DNA of 64,000 nucleotides from Bacillus kwashiorkori (lineage in GTDB: Bacteria; Bacillota; Bacilli; Bacillales; Caldibacillaceae). The position numbers and the translations under genes are program-made. Positions 9,222 to 17,777 of this stretch are shown piece by piece. The DNA lies in contig NZ_CTDX01000014.1 in assembly GCF_001375515.1 (NCBI RefSeq), positions 124,001-188,000 on the forward strand, in the 5' to 3' direction. The notes under the pieces were generated by a model. It saw nothing but the letters and a program-made list of their open reading frames with translations. It did not search any database and was not told where the DNA came from. Positions within the stretch are counted from its first letter, which is position 1, and every line of letters starts with the position of its first letter.

Positions 9222-10028
9222 TTATCCGTGAATCTGCTTTGCTTTTTCTAAATTCACCTTTACTGCTTCAATGACCGCTGAGCGAAGTCCCCTTTCTTCT
9301 AAACGTGCGACAGATTCAATAGTAGTACCCCCTGGCGAACAGACACTATCTTTCAATGCAGCAGGATGTAAATTCGTCTCCAACATCATTTTGGCAGCAC
9401 CGAGAACAGCTTGAGCGGCAAAAACATATGCTTGACTGCGAGGCATTCCAAACATGACTGCACCATCTGCTAGCGCCTCGATAAACATATAAGTAAATGC
9501 AGGGGAAGAACCACCAACAGCTGTGACAACATCCATTAACCCTTCGTCGACAAACTCAACACGGCCAAAACAGGCAAATAAGCTTCGAATAATTTCTTTA
9601 TCATCATCAGTTAAGTTATTATTAGCAGCAATACCAGTAATTCCTTCATTTACAAGTGATGGGGTATTTGGCATGGCTTTTACTATTTTAACGGGACGGT
9701 TAAATCGTCTTTCACATTTTTGGATGGACTCACCCGCAGCAACAATGATTAATATTGTTTCAGCAGGGATAATTTCTTTAATTTCCCGGATGACTGTTTC
9801 ATACATATCCGATGTTACTGTAAGAAAAACGATATGAGCTTTTTCGGCTACTTCTGCGTTAGACTGGGCAATTGTCACTCCATATTTATTTTGAACTTCA
9901 ATTAGACTAGGTGTAGATCGGTTCGATACGATTACTTGATTTTTCTCCACTAATCCAGATTTAATAATTCCTCCTAACATTGACTTGGCGATATTTCCGC
10001 ATCCGATAAAACCAATTGTTTGTTTCAT
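9222..10028 (-). CDS. proC: Pyrroline-5-carboxylate reductase
   Basis: 268 residues. N-terminal Rossmann motif GFIGCGNIAKSM binds NAD(P)H; the C-terminal dimerisation region contains the family signature around SPGGTTIESVARLEERG. It reduces 1-pyrroline-5-carboxylate to L-proline in the cytoplasm. GAGGG precedes the ATG. It stands alone, transcribed leftward. Bacilli often have several paralogues (ProG, ProH, ProI, ComER); this sequence looks like a true reductase, but the paralogue cannot be assigned. Confidence 0.93.
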   Translation of the reverse strand: MKQTIGFIGCGNIAKSMLGGIIKSGLVEKNQVIVSNRSTPSLIEVQNKYGVTIAQSNAEVAEKAHIVFLTVTSDMYETVIREIKEIIPAETILIIVAAGESIQKCERRFNRPVKIVKAMPNTPSLVNEGITGIAANNNLTDDDKEIIRSLFACFGRVEFVDEGLMDVVTAVGGSSPAFTYMFIEALADGAVMFGMPRSQAYVFAAQAVLGAAKMMLETNLHPAALKDSVCSPGGTTIESVARLEERGLRSAVIEAVKVNLEKAKQIHG

Positions 10029-10210
10029 ATACGGCCCTCTTTCTTAAAGAATCTATTTATCATACTTTCGGGAATTATAACAAATATATATTCATTTTAG
10101 TAGTTACATACATCTAATCAATAAGGTTTATAGTAGTCGCCGCCTTACACTAGAATCAACAGATCTCTAAAAGTCAACAATAAACCTTAACATAGCCTAA
10201 TAATTAGAAA

Positions 10211-11593
10211 TTAAATATTTGCTTTTTCCTCGTGCAGTAATACTTTTCTTTCCCAAGGTTTTGAATACCAGCGTTTCATTGCGAAGAAACCTCGAACCCA
10301 TTCATCCATCCCTTGGGCAATCCACACACCTAACAATCCTAAGCCCCACATAATCCCGAACAAGTAGCTGAATAATACTGCAATACCCCACATACAAATA
10401 ATTCCAATGACTACTGGGAAACGGACATCACCAGCTGATTTTAAAGAACCCATTAACACAATATTCATTGCACGTCCAGGTTCAATAAACGCTACTGCCC
10501 AAAGTACGGGAACTCCGACAGCAATAATTTCTGGATTATCGGTAAACACTCTTAGAAGCGGTTCTCCAATTAAAGCTATTAATAATGAAGTAGCGAAAGA
10601 GGCAAGCATCGCAATCTTCAATGTAGTTATCCCACGTTTCAGTGCACGATCATATTGTCTGCCTCCGATATATCTGGCAACGAGAAGCTGTGTTCCTTGT
10701 GCAATTGCCAAAGTAAATAGGTAGCAAAGCATGGAAATATTTAAAATATATACACGGGCTGCCAGGGATGCTGCGCCTAATGAGGCTACAAAACCAGTCA
10801 TAACAATTTGAGAAAATTGATAGGACATATTTTCTCCTGCTGATGGAATCCCAATTTCTAGCAAATCTTTAATATCTTTCTTATGAAGATGGAAGATATC
10901 TTTTAGATTTAAAATAATCGATAGTTTTTTAATAAGTAAAAAGTATAAAGCAATAACAACAAAAACCCTTGCAATTACTATAGCCCACGATACGCCAACA
11001 ACACCAGTTATTGGAAATCCGAACAGGCCTTTAATTGCAATAATGTTTCCGCCGACACTAATTAAATTCATGAAAACTGTTACAATCATCGTTTCTTTCG
11101 TGTGACCATGACTTCTTAAAACAGCGCTGAAAACTAAGGCAACGGACTCTAAAAATAACGAGATACCAGTAATTTTTAAAAATGTTAGAGCATAATGATG
11201 GACGTTCTCATCAAGTCCATAAAAAGCTAACAATTGTTCGCCAAATAAGAAGGCGACGGTAGCCATTATAATACCTATCCAAAAGTTGAAGCCAAATGCC
11301 GATCTCGCTAACCTTCTAGCTTGTTTAAACCGATTGGCACCAAGATTTTGTCCAATCAATATCGTTGCACCGACACTTGTAATATTAAAGACTAAAATAA
11401 AGATACTTAACAATTGATTTGCTACCCCTACGCCAGCTGCGGCATTGTCAGAATAGTGGCTGAGCATGAAAGTGGCAATAATTCCAAGTGCCATATGTAA
11501 AGATAATTCGATAAACAATGGCCATGTGATCGAAAACAAAGTTTGTTCTTGATATTTATTTATTGGATTTGTTTGTTTTGTCTGCGCTGTCAA
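10211..11593 (-). CDS. MATE-family multidrug/toxin efflux protein
   Basis: 460 residues with about 12 hydrophobic segments in two related halves, typical of MATE antiporters driven by Na+ or H+. Family features include the polar stretch around SVGATILIGQNLGA and the equivalent ...AIAQGTQLLVARYIGG in the second half. The start is TTG, supported by AGAGGGAAG upstream. Substrate unknown. Its upstream 271 bp is one copy of the duplication made by the neighbouring insertion sequence, so its promoter is probably intact. Confidence 0.9.
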   Translation of the reverse strand: MTAQTKQTNPINKYQEQTLFSITWPLFIELSLHMALGIIATFMLSHYSDNAAAGVGVANQLLSIFILVFNITSVGATILIGQNLGANRFKQARRLARSAFGFNFWIGIIMATVAFLFGEQLLAFYGLDENVHHYALTFLKITGISLFLESVALVFSAVLRSHGHTKETMIVTVFMNLISVGGNIIAIKGLFGFPITGVVGVSWAIVIARVFVVIALYFLLIKKLSIILNLKDIFHLHKKDIKDLLEIGIPSAGENMSYQFSQIVMTGFVASLGAASLAARVYILNISMLCYLFTLAIAQGTQLLVARYIGGRQYDRALKRGITTLKIAMLASFATSLLIALIGEPLLRVFTDNPEIIAVGVPVLWAVAFIEPGRAMNIVLMGSLKSAGDVRFPVVIGIICMWGIAVLFSYLFGIMWGLGLLGVWIAQGMDEWVRGFFAMKRWYSKPWERKVLLHEEKANI

Positions 11594-11631
11594 TTTGGCT
11601 TCCCTCTTTACTAAAAGTTTTCATATAAACT

Positions 11632-11902
11632 ATATTGTACTCTGTTTCACAAAAAAGTGAAAGGAGTAATTTTTTACATCACGTTACATATTTTTTCTCT
11701 TTATATGAAAAATTGCTCTTTTTCCTTTGCATAGTTTGCTTTGATTTGCGTACCTTATGGAGTAGTAAAAGTATTTCCTTATTTTATTCCCGCAAGATAG
11801 ATGGTTAATCATACAAAATATCATTTGGAGCATCTGAATTTTTGTAAGAAGGGATGAAGTGCTGGCAATCATAACTATTGTGGCATTTCGTGGATTGCTA
11901 TC
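11632..11902. repeat. 271-bp direct duplication, left copy (IS target-site duplication)
   Basis: This segment is repeated, identical as far as I can read, at 13858-14128, directly flanking the insertion sequence. It is upstream of the MATE gene and contains a palindrome (TACTC..TTTCAC-AAAAAA-GTGAAA..GAGTA, 11638-11668) followed by ATTTTTT. The open frames on the minus strand inside both copies look non-coding. Confidence 0.9.
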
Positions 11903-11938
11903 GGGAGTTTGACAGTTGATAATTTTAAAAAGTGTGCT

Positions 11939-11965
11939 TAAGCCCTGACATGGCTTATTTTTTTT
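11939..11965 (+). terminator. Terminator inside the left end of the IS
   Basis: TAAGCC-N7-GGCTTA followed by a run of eight or more T. It lies upstream of the transposase start and would stop transcripts that enter the element from outside, limiting transposase expression. Confidence 0.7.
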
Positions 11966-12047
11966 GTCAATTTTCTTGTTTAATTATTGAGTACTATTTA
12001 GTACTATGATAAAATATAGTTAACTACAATGAATCGGGGAATCAACT

Positions 12048-13766
12048 ATGCGTATTAAAAAGAGTGTCTCAAAAAATTCAGTTTCTTATTCAGTAATTGA
12101 AAATGTTCGTGACATAAATGGAAAATCAACCACCAAAGTGGTCGAAGCTTTAGGTAATGAAGATGAGATTCGTGCAAAGCACCCCGGTGTAGATCCAGAG
12201 GAATGGGCACGTGCTTATGCAAAAAAGCTAACTGAGGAAAAGAAAAAGGAACAGGCCCCAATTATAGCAAAGTATCATCCTCGGAAATTGATTAATAAGA
12301 ATCAACGTCGATCCTATAATGTTGGTTATTTGTTTTTACAATCAATTTATTATCAGCTAGGTTTATCACAGGCAATAAAAGGGATTCAAGAAAAATACAA
12401 ATTCCAATTTGATTTAAATGAGATATTATCCAAATTAATTTATATGCGAGTTCTCCACCCTACTTCTAAAAAGAACTCATTTGAGCAAGCAAAATCTTTA
12501 TTAGAAGGGATTCATTGTGAGCCACATCAAATGTATCGTGCACTAGATATACTACATAAAGAAACAGATTTCATTCAGCAAGTCGCATATAAAAACAGCT
12601 TAAAGTTAGTAGATCGTCATTCGAAGATTTTGTATTATGACTGTACTAATTATTATTTTGAAATCGAAGAAGAGGAAGGATATAAACGAAATGGCATCTC
12701 AAAAGAAAACCGCCCGAATCCAATTGTTCAAATGGGACTATTCATGGATGCCTCTGGCCTCCCCCTCGCCTTTTCTATCTTTCCAGGTAATGAAAATGAA
12801 CAGGGTTCTCTGAAACCGCTGGAAAAGAGAATTCTAAAGGATTTTGAATTATCGGAAATAATTGTTTGTACAGATGCCGGTTTATCGTCTGAAAAAAACC
12901 GTATATATAATACGCTAGGAAATCGAGGATTTATAACGACTCAATCCATAAAAAAGCTTAAAAAACATTTAAAAGAGTGGGTACTAGATCCAGAAGGATG
13001 GCACATCACCGCAGGTGATAAAGGGATTAACCTTTCAGATATTGATGATAGCCCAAACAACAAAAATACCTATTTTAAAGAACGCTGGATTAAAGAAGGT
13101 GAAATAGAGCAACGATTACTTGTCACTTTTTCACCCAAGTATAAACATTATCAACAAACCATTCGTGAACGGCAGATTAATCGAGCGTTAAAAAAGATTG
13201 ACAAGCCATCGACTTTAAAAAAGAAAAGAGCAAACGATCCAGCACGTTTTATAACAGCAATTCATGCGACAAAAGATGGTGAAATTGCTGAAAAAACACA
13301 TTTTTCAATAGATGAAGCAGCAATCCAAAAGGAAGCACAATACGATGGTTTTTATGGGATTTGTACAAATCTTGAATCTGATCCAAAAGAGTTAATACGC
13401 ATAAATCATAAACGTTGGGAAATCGAAGAAACATTTCGTGTCATGAAAAGCGAATTAAAATCTAGACCGGTTTATGTGAAAAAAGACTGCAGGATAGAGG
13501 CACATTTTCTCACCTGTTTTCTAGCTTTATTGATTTATCGGTTATTAGAAAAAAGAGTAGATGAACAATTCACTTGCCATGAAATTATACAAACTTTACG
13601 AGAGATGAAAATGATGGAGTTATCAGGGGAAGGCTATATTCCAGATTACGAACGAACGGATATAACAGATAGGTTGCATGAAGTATTTTCTTTTCGAACA
13701 GATTATGAAATTGTCCTAACGAAAGATATAAAAAAAATTTTAAAGCAAACGAAAAAAGGAAAATAG
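12048..13766 (+). CDS. IS1634-family transposase
   Basis: 572 residues, close to the family's usual length and apparently intact. DDE chemistry: candidate acidic residues lie in YYDCTNYYFE (first D), VCTDAGLSS (second D) and RWEIEETFRVMKSEL (E in the IS4-type Y/R-E-K signature). The insertion domain between second D and E is present. GGGGAAT precedes the ATG. Because the flanking duplication is identical, the insertion appears recent and the gene may be functional. Confidence 0.92.
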   Translation: MRIKKSVSKNSVSYSVIENVRDINGKSTTKVVEALGNEDEIRAKHPGVDPEEWARAYAKKLTEEKKKEQAPIIAKYHPRKLINKNQRRSYNVGYLFLQSIYYQLGLSQAIKGIQEKYKFQFDLNEILSKLIYMRVLHPTSKKNSFEQAKSLLEGIHCEPHQMYRALDILHKETDFIQQVAYKNSLKLVDRHSKILYYDCTNYYFEIEEEEGYKRNGISKENRPNPIVQMGLFMDASGLPLAFSIFPGNENEQGSLKPLEKRILKDFELSEIIVCTDAGLSSEKNRIYNTLGNRGFITTQSIKKLKKHLKEWVLDPEGWHITAGDKGINLSDIDDSPNNKNTYFKERWIKEGEIEQRLLVTFSPKYKHYQQTIRERQINRALKKIDKPSTLKKKRANDPARFITAIHATKDGEIAEKTHFSIDEAAIQKEAQYDGFYGICTNLESDPKELIRINHKRWEIEETFRVMKSELKSRPVYVKKDCRIEAHFLTCFLALLIYRLLEKRVDEQFTCHEIIQTLREMKMMELSGEGYIPDYERTDITDRLHEVFSFRTDYEIVLTKDIKKILKQTKKGK

Positions 13767-13790
13767 TACTCATTTTTTAACCAAATTAAA

Positions 13791-13832
13791 AACCTTCCAA
13801 AACCCTATGTATCAAGGGTTCGGAAGGTTTTT
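13791..13832 (+). terminator. Terminator after the transposase
   Basis: AACCTTCC..AACCCT-loop-AAGGGTT.GGAAGGTT then TTTT; a strong two-part stem at the right end of the element. Confidence 0.85.
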
Positions 13833-13857
13833 AGCTAAATTAACTGTCAAACTTGAG

Positions 13858-14128
13858 ATATTGTACTCTGTTTCACAAAAAAGTGAAAGGAGTAATTTTT
13901 TACATCACGTTACATATTTTTTCTCTTTATATGAAAAATTGCTCTTTTTCCTTTGCATAGTTTGCTTTGATTTGCGTACCTTATGGAGTAGTAAAAGTAT
14001 TTCCTTATTTTATTCCCGCAAGATAGATGGTTAATCATACAAAATATCATTTGGAGCATCTGAATTTTTGTAAGAAGGGATGAAGTGCTGGCAATCATAA
14101 CTATTGTGGCATTTCGTGGATTGCTATC
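13858..14128. repeat. 271-bp direct duplication, right copy
   Basis: Second copy of 11632-11902, offset exactly 2226 bp. It restores the original upstream sequence for the small gene to its right. The palindrome with a T tract (13864-13900) also lies just downstream of the IS here and could act as an extra terminator. Confidence 0.9.
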
Positions 14129-14164
14129 TGCCAATATATAAACAATTATTTTAAGAAAGCATAA

Positions 14165-14395
14165 ATGAAAGGATGGTATTATAATTATATGAAGGAAAAT
14201 AAGAAGACAAGCCACTTAATAACAAATGCATCAGAGCAGGAGGAAATTTCCGTAAACACAGAAATGAACTCCAAATTTCCATTTCAATCGGAACGCTATC
14301 AACATGGCGATTCGGTTGCTGAACATAAAAATTTAGAGGAGGCAAATCTTTTTCTTAATAAGGGAGAAATTGGGCAGCAGAGAGAAAATAATTGA
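14165..14395 (+). CDS. Small hydrophilic protein, unknown function
   Basis: Up to 76 residues, Glu/Asn/Gln-rich, with no hydrophobic segment and no cysteine. The C-terminal half (SERYQHGDSVAEHKNLEEAN...) looks like a real conserved soluble sequence, but I cannot name a family. The start is uncertain: ATG 14165 has only a weak AAGAAAG, while ATG 14189 has AAAGGATGG at a rather long distance. A hairpin (14411-14449) follows. It may be a small sporulation- or stress-type protein, but nothing in the sequence proves that. Confidence 0.5.
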   Translation: MKGWYYNYMKENKKTSHLITNASEQEEISVNTEMNSKFPFQSERYQHGDSVAEHKNLEEANLFLNKGEIGQQRENN

Positions 14396-14410
14396 ATGTC
14401 AGTAAGACCC

Positions 14411-14449
14411 CCACCTCCAATTTTGCTTAAAACGGGTAAAATTAGGTGG
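14411..14449. other. Hairpin downstream of the small gene
   Basis: CCACCT..AATTTT and AAAATTAGGTGG pair with a 2-nt bulge. There is no T tract after it, so it is at best an imperfect terminator or a transcript-stabilising 3' structure. Confidence 0.4.
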
Positions 14450-14623
14450 GAGGTGCAAGTTCCAAAATGCGCCTGATTAATTGGTTAGTTCAACACGATA
14501 ATATTCTATTAATTTGAAACGAATCTAATACAATATCGTATATATTATTATCGTTAAAAAATCATCTTTTACAGGACAGCCCATGTATAATAGTTTGCTA
14601 AATGATAATGTGAGGTGTAAAAC

Positions 14624-15277
14624 ATGAAAGTTGCTAATTTCAAAGAACACGTAAAAGGTATTTATAAGGAACAATGGATTTCTTTTAAAAACTATTATTG
14701 GAAGTATTTTGTAATTATGTTGCTATTATTTATTTTTAGTAGTCTCGGAGTATATTACTTAGTTAAAAATAATGAAGAACTCGTATTATCTGTGATGAAG
14801 GAAATTTTAACACTTTTTGAAGAAAAGAATCTTTTATCACCAGATCAAACGAGTTTGCAATTGGCATATGGTTTATTTTTAAATAATAGTCTTGCCAGCT
14901 TGCTTATTTTTTTGACTGGAATTATTCCTATTTTTCTACCTTCCATCGGAATTATTGTCCTTAATGGTGGTATAATTGGAATAGTACTAGCCTTCATTAA
15001 TATGACGGGACAATCTGTTGCATCCACGCTGTTTGCTAGTGTGGTCCCACATGGAATATTTGAAATTCCTGCTATCGTATTATCAGGAGCATTAGCTTTT
15101 TACGTTACAATCGGTATTTATCGAAAGATTAATGATGCAAACTTTTCTTTTAAACAAGTATTATGGAATGCTTGTAAAACATTTATTTTCGTTTGTATCC
15201 CTTTATTAATTCTCGCCGCTAGTATCGAAGCATTCATTACCCCATGGATAATGGACCAATTTTTATCACAGCCATAA
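14624..15277 (+). CDS. SpoIIM/DUF95-family membrane protein
   Basis: 217 residues. An N-terminal transmembrane segment (about 25-48) is followed by several hydrophobic helices. The PHGIFEIPAIVLSGA stretch is the signature of the stage II sporulation protein M family. SpoIIM works with SpoIID and SpoIIP in septal peptidoglycan remodelling during engulfment, but the wider family also occurs outside sporulation loci, and no spoIIM neighbours are seen here. Start supported by TGAGGTG upstream. The stop codon lies inside the arm of a long hairpin. Confidence 0.8.
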   Translation: MKVANFKEHVKGIYKEQWISFKNYYWKYFVIMLLLFIFSSLGVYYLVKNNEELVLSVMKEILTLFEEKNLLSPDQTSLQLAYGLFLNNSLASLLIFLTGIIPIFLPSIGIIVLNGGIIGIVLAFINMTGQSVASTLFASVVPHGIFEIPAIVLSGALAFYVTIGIYRKINDANFSFKQVLWNACKTFIFVCIPLLILAASIEAFITPWIMDQFLSQP

Positions 15278-15344
15278 CAAAAAACAATCTTTTCCAAAGT
15301 GATAAAAGGAACAATTTCGTAGATAGTCGCTTCCTTTTGTTATG
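15273..15344 (+). terminator. Long hairpin/terminator overlapping the SpoIIM-like stop codon
   Basis: Outer arms CATAACAAAA (15273-15282) and TTTTGTTATG (15335-15344) are perfectly complementary, and an inner pair AAAAGGAA / TTCCTTTT lies within. TTTTAT follows. The gene's TAA (15275-15277) is in the first arm. Confidence 0.6.
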
Positions 15345-15466
15345 TTTTATAAAATTATGATTAGAAAAAATAGTTTTTAATTTAGTAAATCATGAAACCT
15401 TCAAACGAAAACATTCGTATGAACAAGTAACAGTTACCTTTGAAAAAGATGAAATGGGTGATGTGT

Positions 15467-16006
15467 ATGGAGTTGTTTGGAGTGCCAATTCAAACAGTGT
15501 ATTTATGGGTTTTAATTATAGCTGGTGCATTTACATTACTGTATATTTTGTTTGGGGATTTATTGGATGGAGTTTTTGAAGCTCTGCCATTCTTTAATCC
15601 AGCACTTATTTTTGTATTTCTTGTTTTTTTATCCGCCACTGGCTACATTTTAGAATTAGCTACCTCACTAAGCAGTATATTAATTTTGATTATCGCGACA
15701 GTAGGGGCGTTAATCTTAACGATATTACTAAATATATTTGTCTTTGTCCCACTTAAATCGGCTGAAGAATCATTAGTATATCGGGAAGATTCTTTAAAAG
15801 GTAGGGTTGGAAAAGTTATTATACCGATACCGAAAGATGGTTTCGGTGAAGTAATAATTGACAGTAATAGCGGGAGAATTGCAAAGTCTGCGACCGGTTT
15901 TGATAATGAAGAAATAAAGGAAGGAATAGACGTCCTCATTATCGATGTGAAAAATGGCGTTTTGTATGTTCGACCTTACGATGAAAAAAGTATCTTTAGT
16001 TATTAA
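15467..16006 (+). CDS. yuaF: NfeD-family membrane protein (YuaF-like)
   Basis: 179 residues from ATG 15467, preferred over an upstream TTG because GGGTGAT is well placed. Three to four transmembrane segments are followed by a C-terminal soluble beta-barrel (NfeD/OB-like) with the typical SLKGRVGKVIIPIPKDGFGEV stretch. YuaF in B. subtilis is encoded with flotillin FloT and affects membrane organisation. The gene for FloT begins about 100 bases downstream here, so the pair is conserved. Confidence 0.88.
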   Translation: MELFGVPIQTVYLWVLIIAGAFTLLYILFGDLLDGVFEALPFFNPALIFVFLVFLSATGYILELATSLSSILILIIATVGALILTILLNIFVFVPLKSAEESLVYREDSLKGRVGKVIIPIPKDGFGEVIIDSNSGRIAKSATGFDNEEIKEGIDVLIIDVKNGVLYVRPYDEKSIFSY

Positions 16007-16106
16007 ATCGTTGCGTTAGAAAAAAATTAGATAATTCTAGGGAAAAGACACTTCCTATCATTAATGGAAGGTTTTTATAAAAAATGATCAATTAGGGGGA
16101 ATGTAT

Positions 16107-17618
16107 ATGCCACTTGGCAGCGGTATGCTCATATTAATTGTAGTAGTCGTATTTTTGCTTTTAGCACTTATTGGAGTATTTGTTACAAAATACCGTACAG
16201 CAGGACCAGACGAAGCGTTAATCGTAACTGGTAGTTATTTAGGTAATAAAAATGTCCACATTGACGAATCTGGCAATAAAATTAAAATTATTCGTGGTGG
16301 CGGAACATTTGTGTTACCTGTATTTCAAAAGGCCGAGCCATTAAGCTTGTTATCTAGTAAACTCGATGTCTCTACTCCTGAAGTTTATACAGAGCAAGGT
16401 GTTCCTGTAATGGCAGATGGTACAGCCATTATTAAAGTTGGTAGTTCTATCGGTGAAATTGCAACTGCAGCTGAACAGTTTTTAGGTAAAACAAAGCAAG
16501 ACCTTGAAAATGAAGCTCGTGAAGTATTGGAAGGTCACCTCCGATCCATTTTAGGCTCTATGACTGTAGAAGAGATTTACAAAAATCGTGATAAGTTCTC
16601 TCAAGAAGTACAACGAGTAGCAACACAAGACTTAGCTAAAATGGGTTTGACAATCGTATCTTTTACAATAAAAGATGTTCGTGATAAAAATGGATATCTC
16701 GATTCACTAGGTAAACCAAGAATTGCACAAGTAAAACGCGATGCTGAAATAGCAGAAGCAGAAGCGGATAAAGAAACGAGAATAAGTAAAGCAGAAGCGG
16801 ATAAAGAAGCGAAAAGATCGGAACTGGAAAGAGCGACAGAAATCGCTGAGGCAGAAAAAGAAAACCAATTAAAAATTGCCGAGTATCGTCGCGAGCAAGA
16901 TATTGCAAAAGCACGTGCTGACCAAGCGTACGACTTAGAAACAGCTCGCGCAAAACAAGAAGTAACAGAACAAGAGATGCAAGTTAAAATTATTGAGAGA
17001 CAAAAGCAAATTGAGTTAGAAGAAAAGGAAATTTTGCGTCGTGAGAAACAGTACGACTCAGAAGTAAAGAAAAAAGCAGATGCGGACCGTTATTCGGTAG
17101 AACAATCGGCAGCTGCAGAAAAAGCAAAACAAATGGCAGAAGCGGATGCCCATAAGTACCGAATCGAGGCAATGGCAAAAGCAGAAGCAGAACGGATTCG
17201 TATGGATGGGTTAGCAAAAGCAGAAGCTCAAAAAGCACAAGGGGAAGCAGAAGCAGAAATTATCCGTCTAAAAGGTTTGGCAGAAGCAGAAGCAAAACAG
17301 AAAGTGGCAGAAGCTTTCGAACGTTTCGGTCAAGCGGCTGTATTAGACATGATCTTAAAAATGCTTCCTGAATATGCAAAGCAAGTTGCTGCACCGCTTG
17401 CAAATATTGACAAAATTACTGTCGTTGATACTGGTGCTAGCGGTCCAAATGGTGGTGCCAATAAAATTACTGGATATGCAACAAACTTAATGGCATCATT
17501 ACAAGAAACATTAAAAGAATCGTCTGGGATTGATGTAAAAGAATTGTTGGAAAATATATCTGGGAAAAATATAGAGCAAAAAACATCTACATTATCAACA
17601 ACTGGAAAAGAAGATTAA
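16107..17618 (+). CDS. floT: Flotillin-like protein FloT
   Basis: About 503 residues from ATG 16107, chosen because AGGGGGA is optimally spaced. An N-terminal hydrophobic segment (about 3-25) anchors a SPFH/band 7 domain, then a long Ala/Glu/Lys-rich coiled coil (about 205-390) and a flotillin C-terminal region. Flotillins scaffold functional membrane microdomains and influence fluidity, kinase localisation and secretion. Length matches B. subtilis FloT (YuaG). Probably co-transcribed with yuaF. Confidence 0.95.
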   Translation: MPLGSGMLILIVVVVFLLLALIGVFVTKYRTAGPDEALIVTGSYLGNKNVHIDESGNKIKIIRGGGTFVLPVFQKAEPLSLLSSKLDVSTPEVYTEQGVPVMADGTAIIKVGSSIGEIATAAEQFLGKTKQDLENEAREVLEGHLRSILGSMTVEEIYKNRDKFSQEVQRVATQDLAKMGLTIVSFTIKDVRDKNGYLDSLGKPRIAQVKRDAEIAEAEADKETRISKAEADKEAKRSELERATEIAEAEKENQLKIAEYRREQDIAKARADQAYDLETARAKQEVTEQEMQVKIIERQKQIELEEKEILRREKQYDSEVKKKADADRYSVEQSAAAEKAKQMAEADAHKYRIEAMAKAEAERIRMDGLAKAEAQKAQGEAEAEIIRLKGLAEAEAKQKVAEAFERFGQAAVLDMILKMLPEYAKQVAAPLANIDKITVVDTGASGPNGGANKITGYATNLMASLQETLKESSGIDVKELLENISGKNIEQKTSTLSTTGKED

Positions 17619-17652
17619 TTTAGTATTAAGGATCATTTGGAATGAGAAATAA

Positions 17653-17772
17653 AGGGATGTCCGAAAATTGATTAGCCGAATACGAAAATGCAAGATAGAA
17701 GATCAATGTGGAGAAACTGCTTTGCTTTTATCTTGAACATCGGATTCTAGTTATCCAATTTCAGACGTCCCT
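17653..17772. repeat. Long imperfect palindrome (element B)
   Basis: Outer arms AGGGATGTCcGAAA (from 17653) and TTTCaGACgTCCCT (to 17772) and inner arms CAAGATA / TATCTTG make a roughly 120-nt imperfect hairpin that fills the space between floT and the serpin gene. It is followed on the plus strand by GCTTTTTA, so it could also act as a floT terminator. Size and symmetry are more like a miniature repeat than an ordinary terminator. Confidence 0.55.
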
Positions 17773-17777
17773 GCTTT

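Larger units (their letters stand above)
11903..13857 (+). mobile_element. IS1634-type insertion sequence (IS4 superfamily)
   Basis: About 1955 bp bounded by inverted ends that share AGTTTGACAGTT (left from about 11906, right ending about 13853) and by the 271-bp direct duplication. It contains one transposase gene, an inward-protecting terminator near the left end and a terminator after the transposase. The exact ends have a 1-2 bp uncertainty. IS1634 and IS1549 relatives are known for unusually long target duplications, which fits. Confidence 0.9.

Noticed and set aside
13910-14215. 101-residue frame on the minus strand, sharing its end with a 62-residue frame at 11684-11872
   Set aside because: The two share sequence only because both lie in the IS-generated duplication. 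Composition is low-complexity, start sites lack ribosome binding signals, and the frame crosses the duplication border.
16663-17238. Leu-rich minus-strand frames opposite floT
   Set aside because: They arise from the repetitive Ala/Glu codons of the flotillin coiled coil; no start signals.
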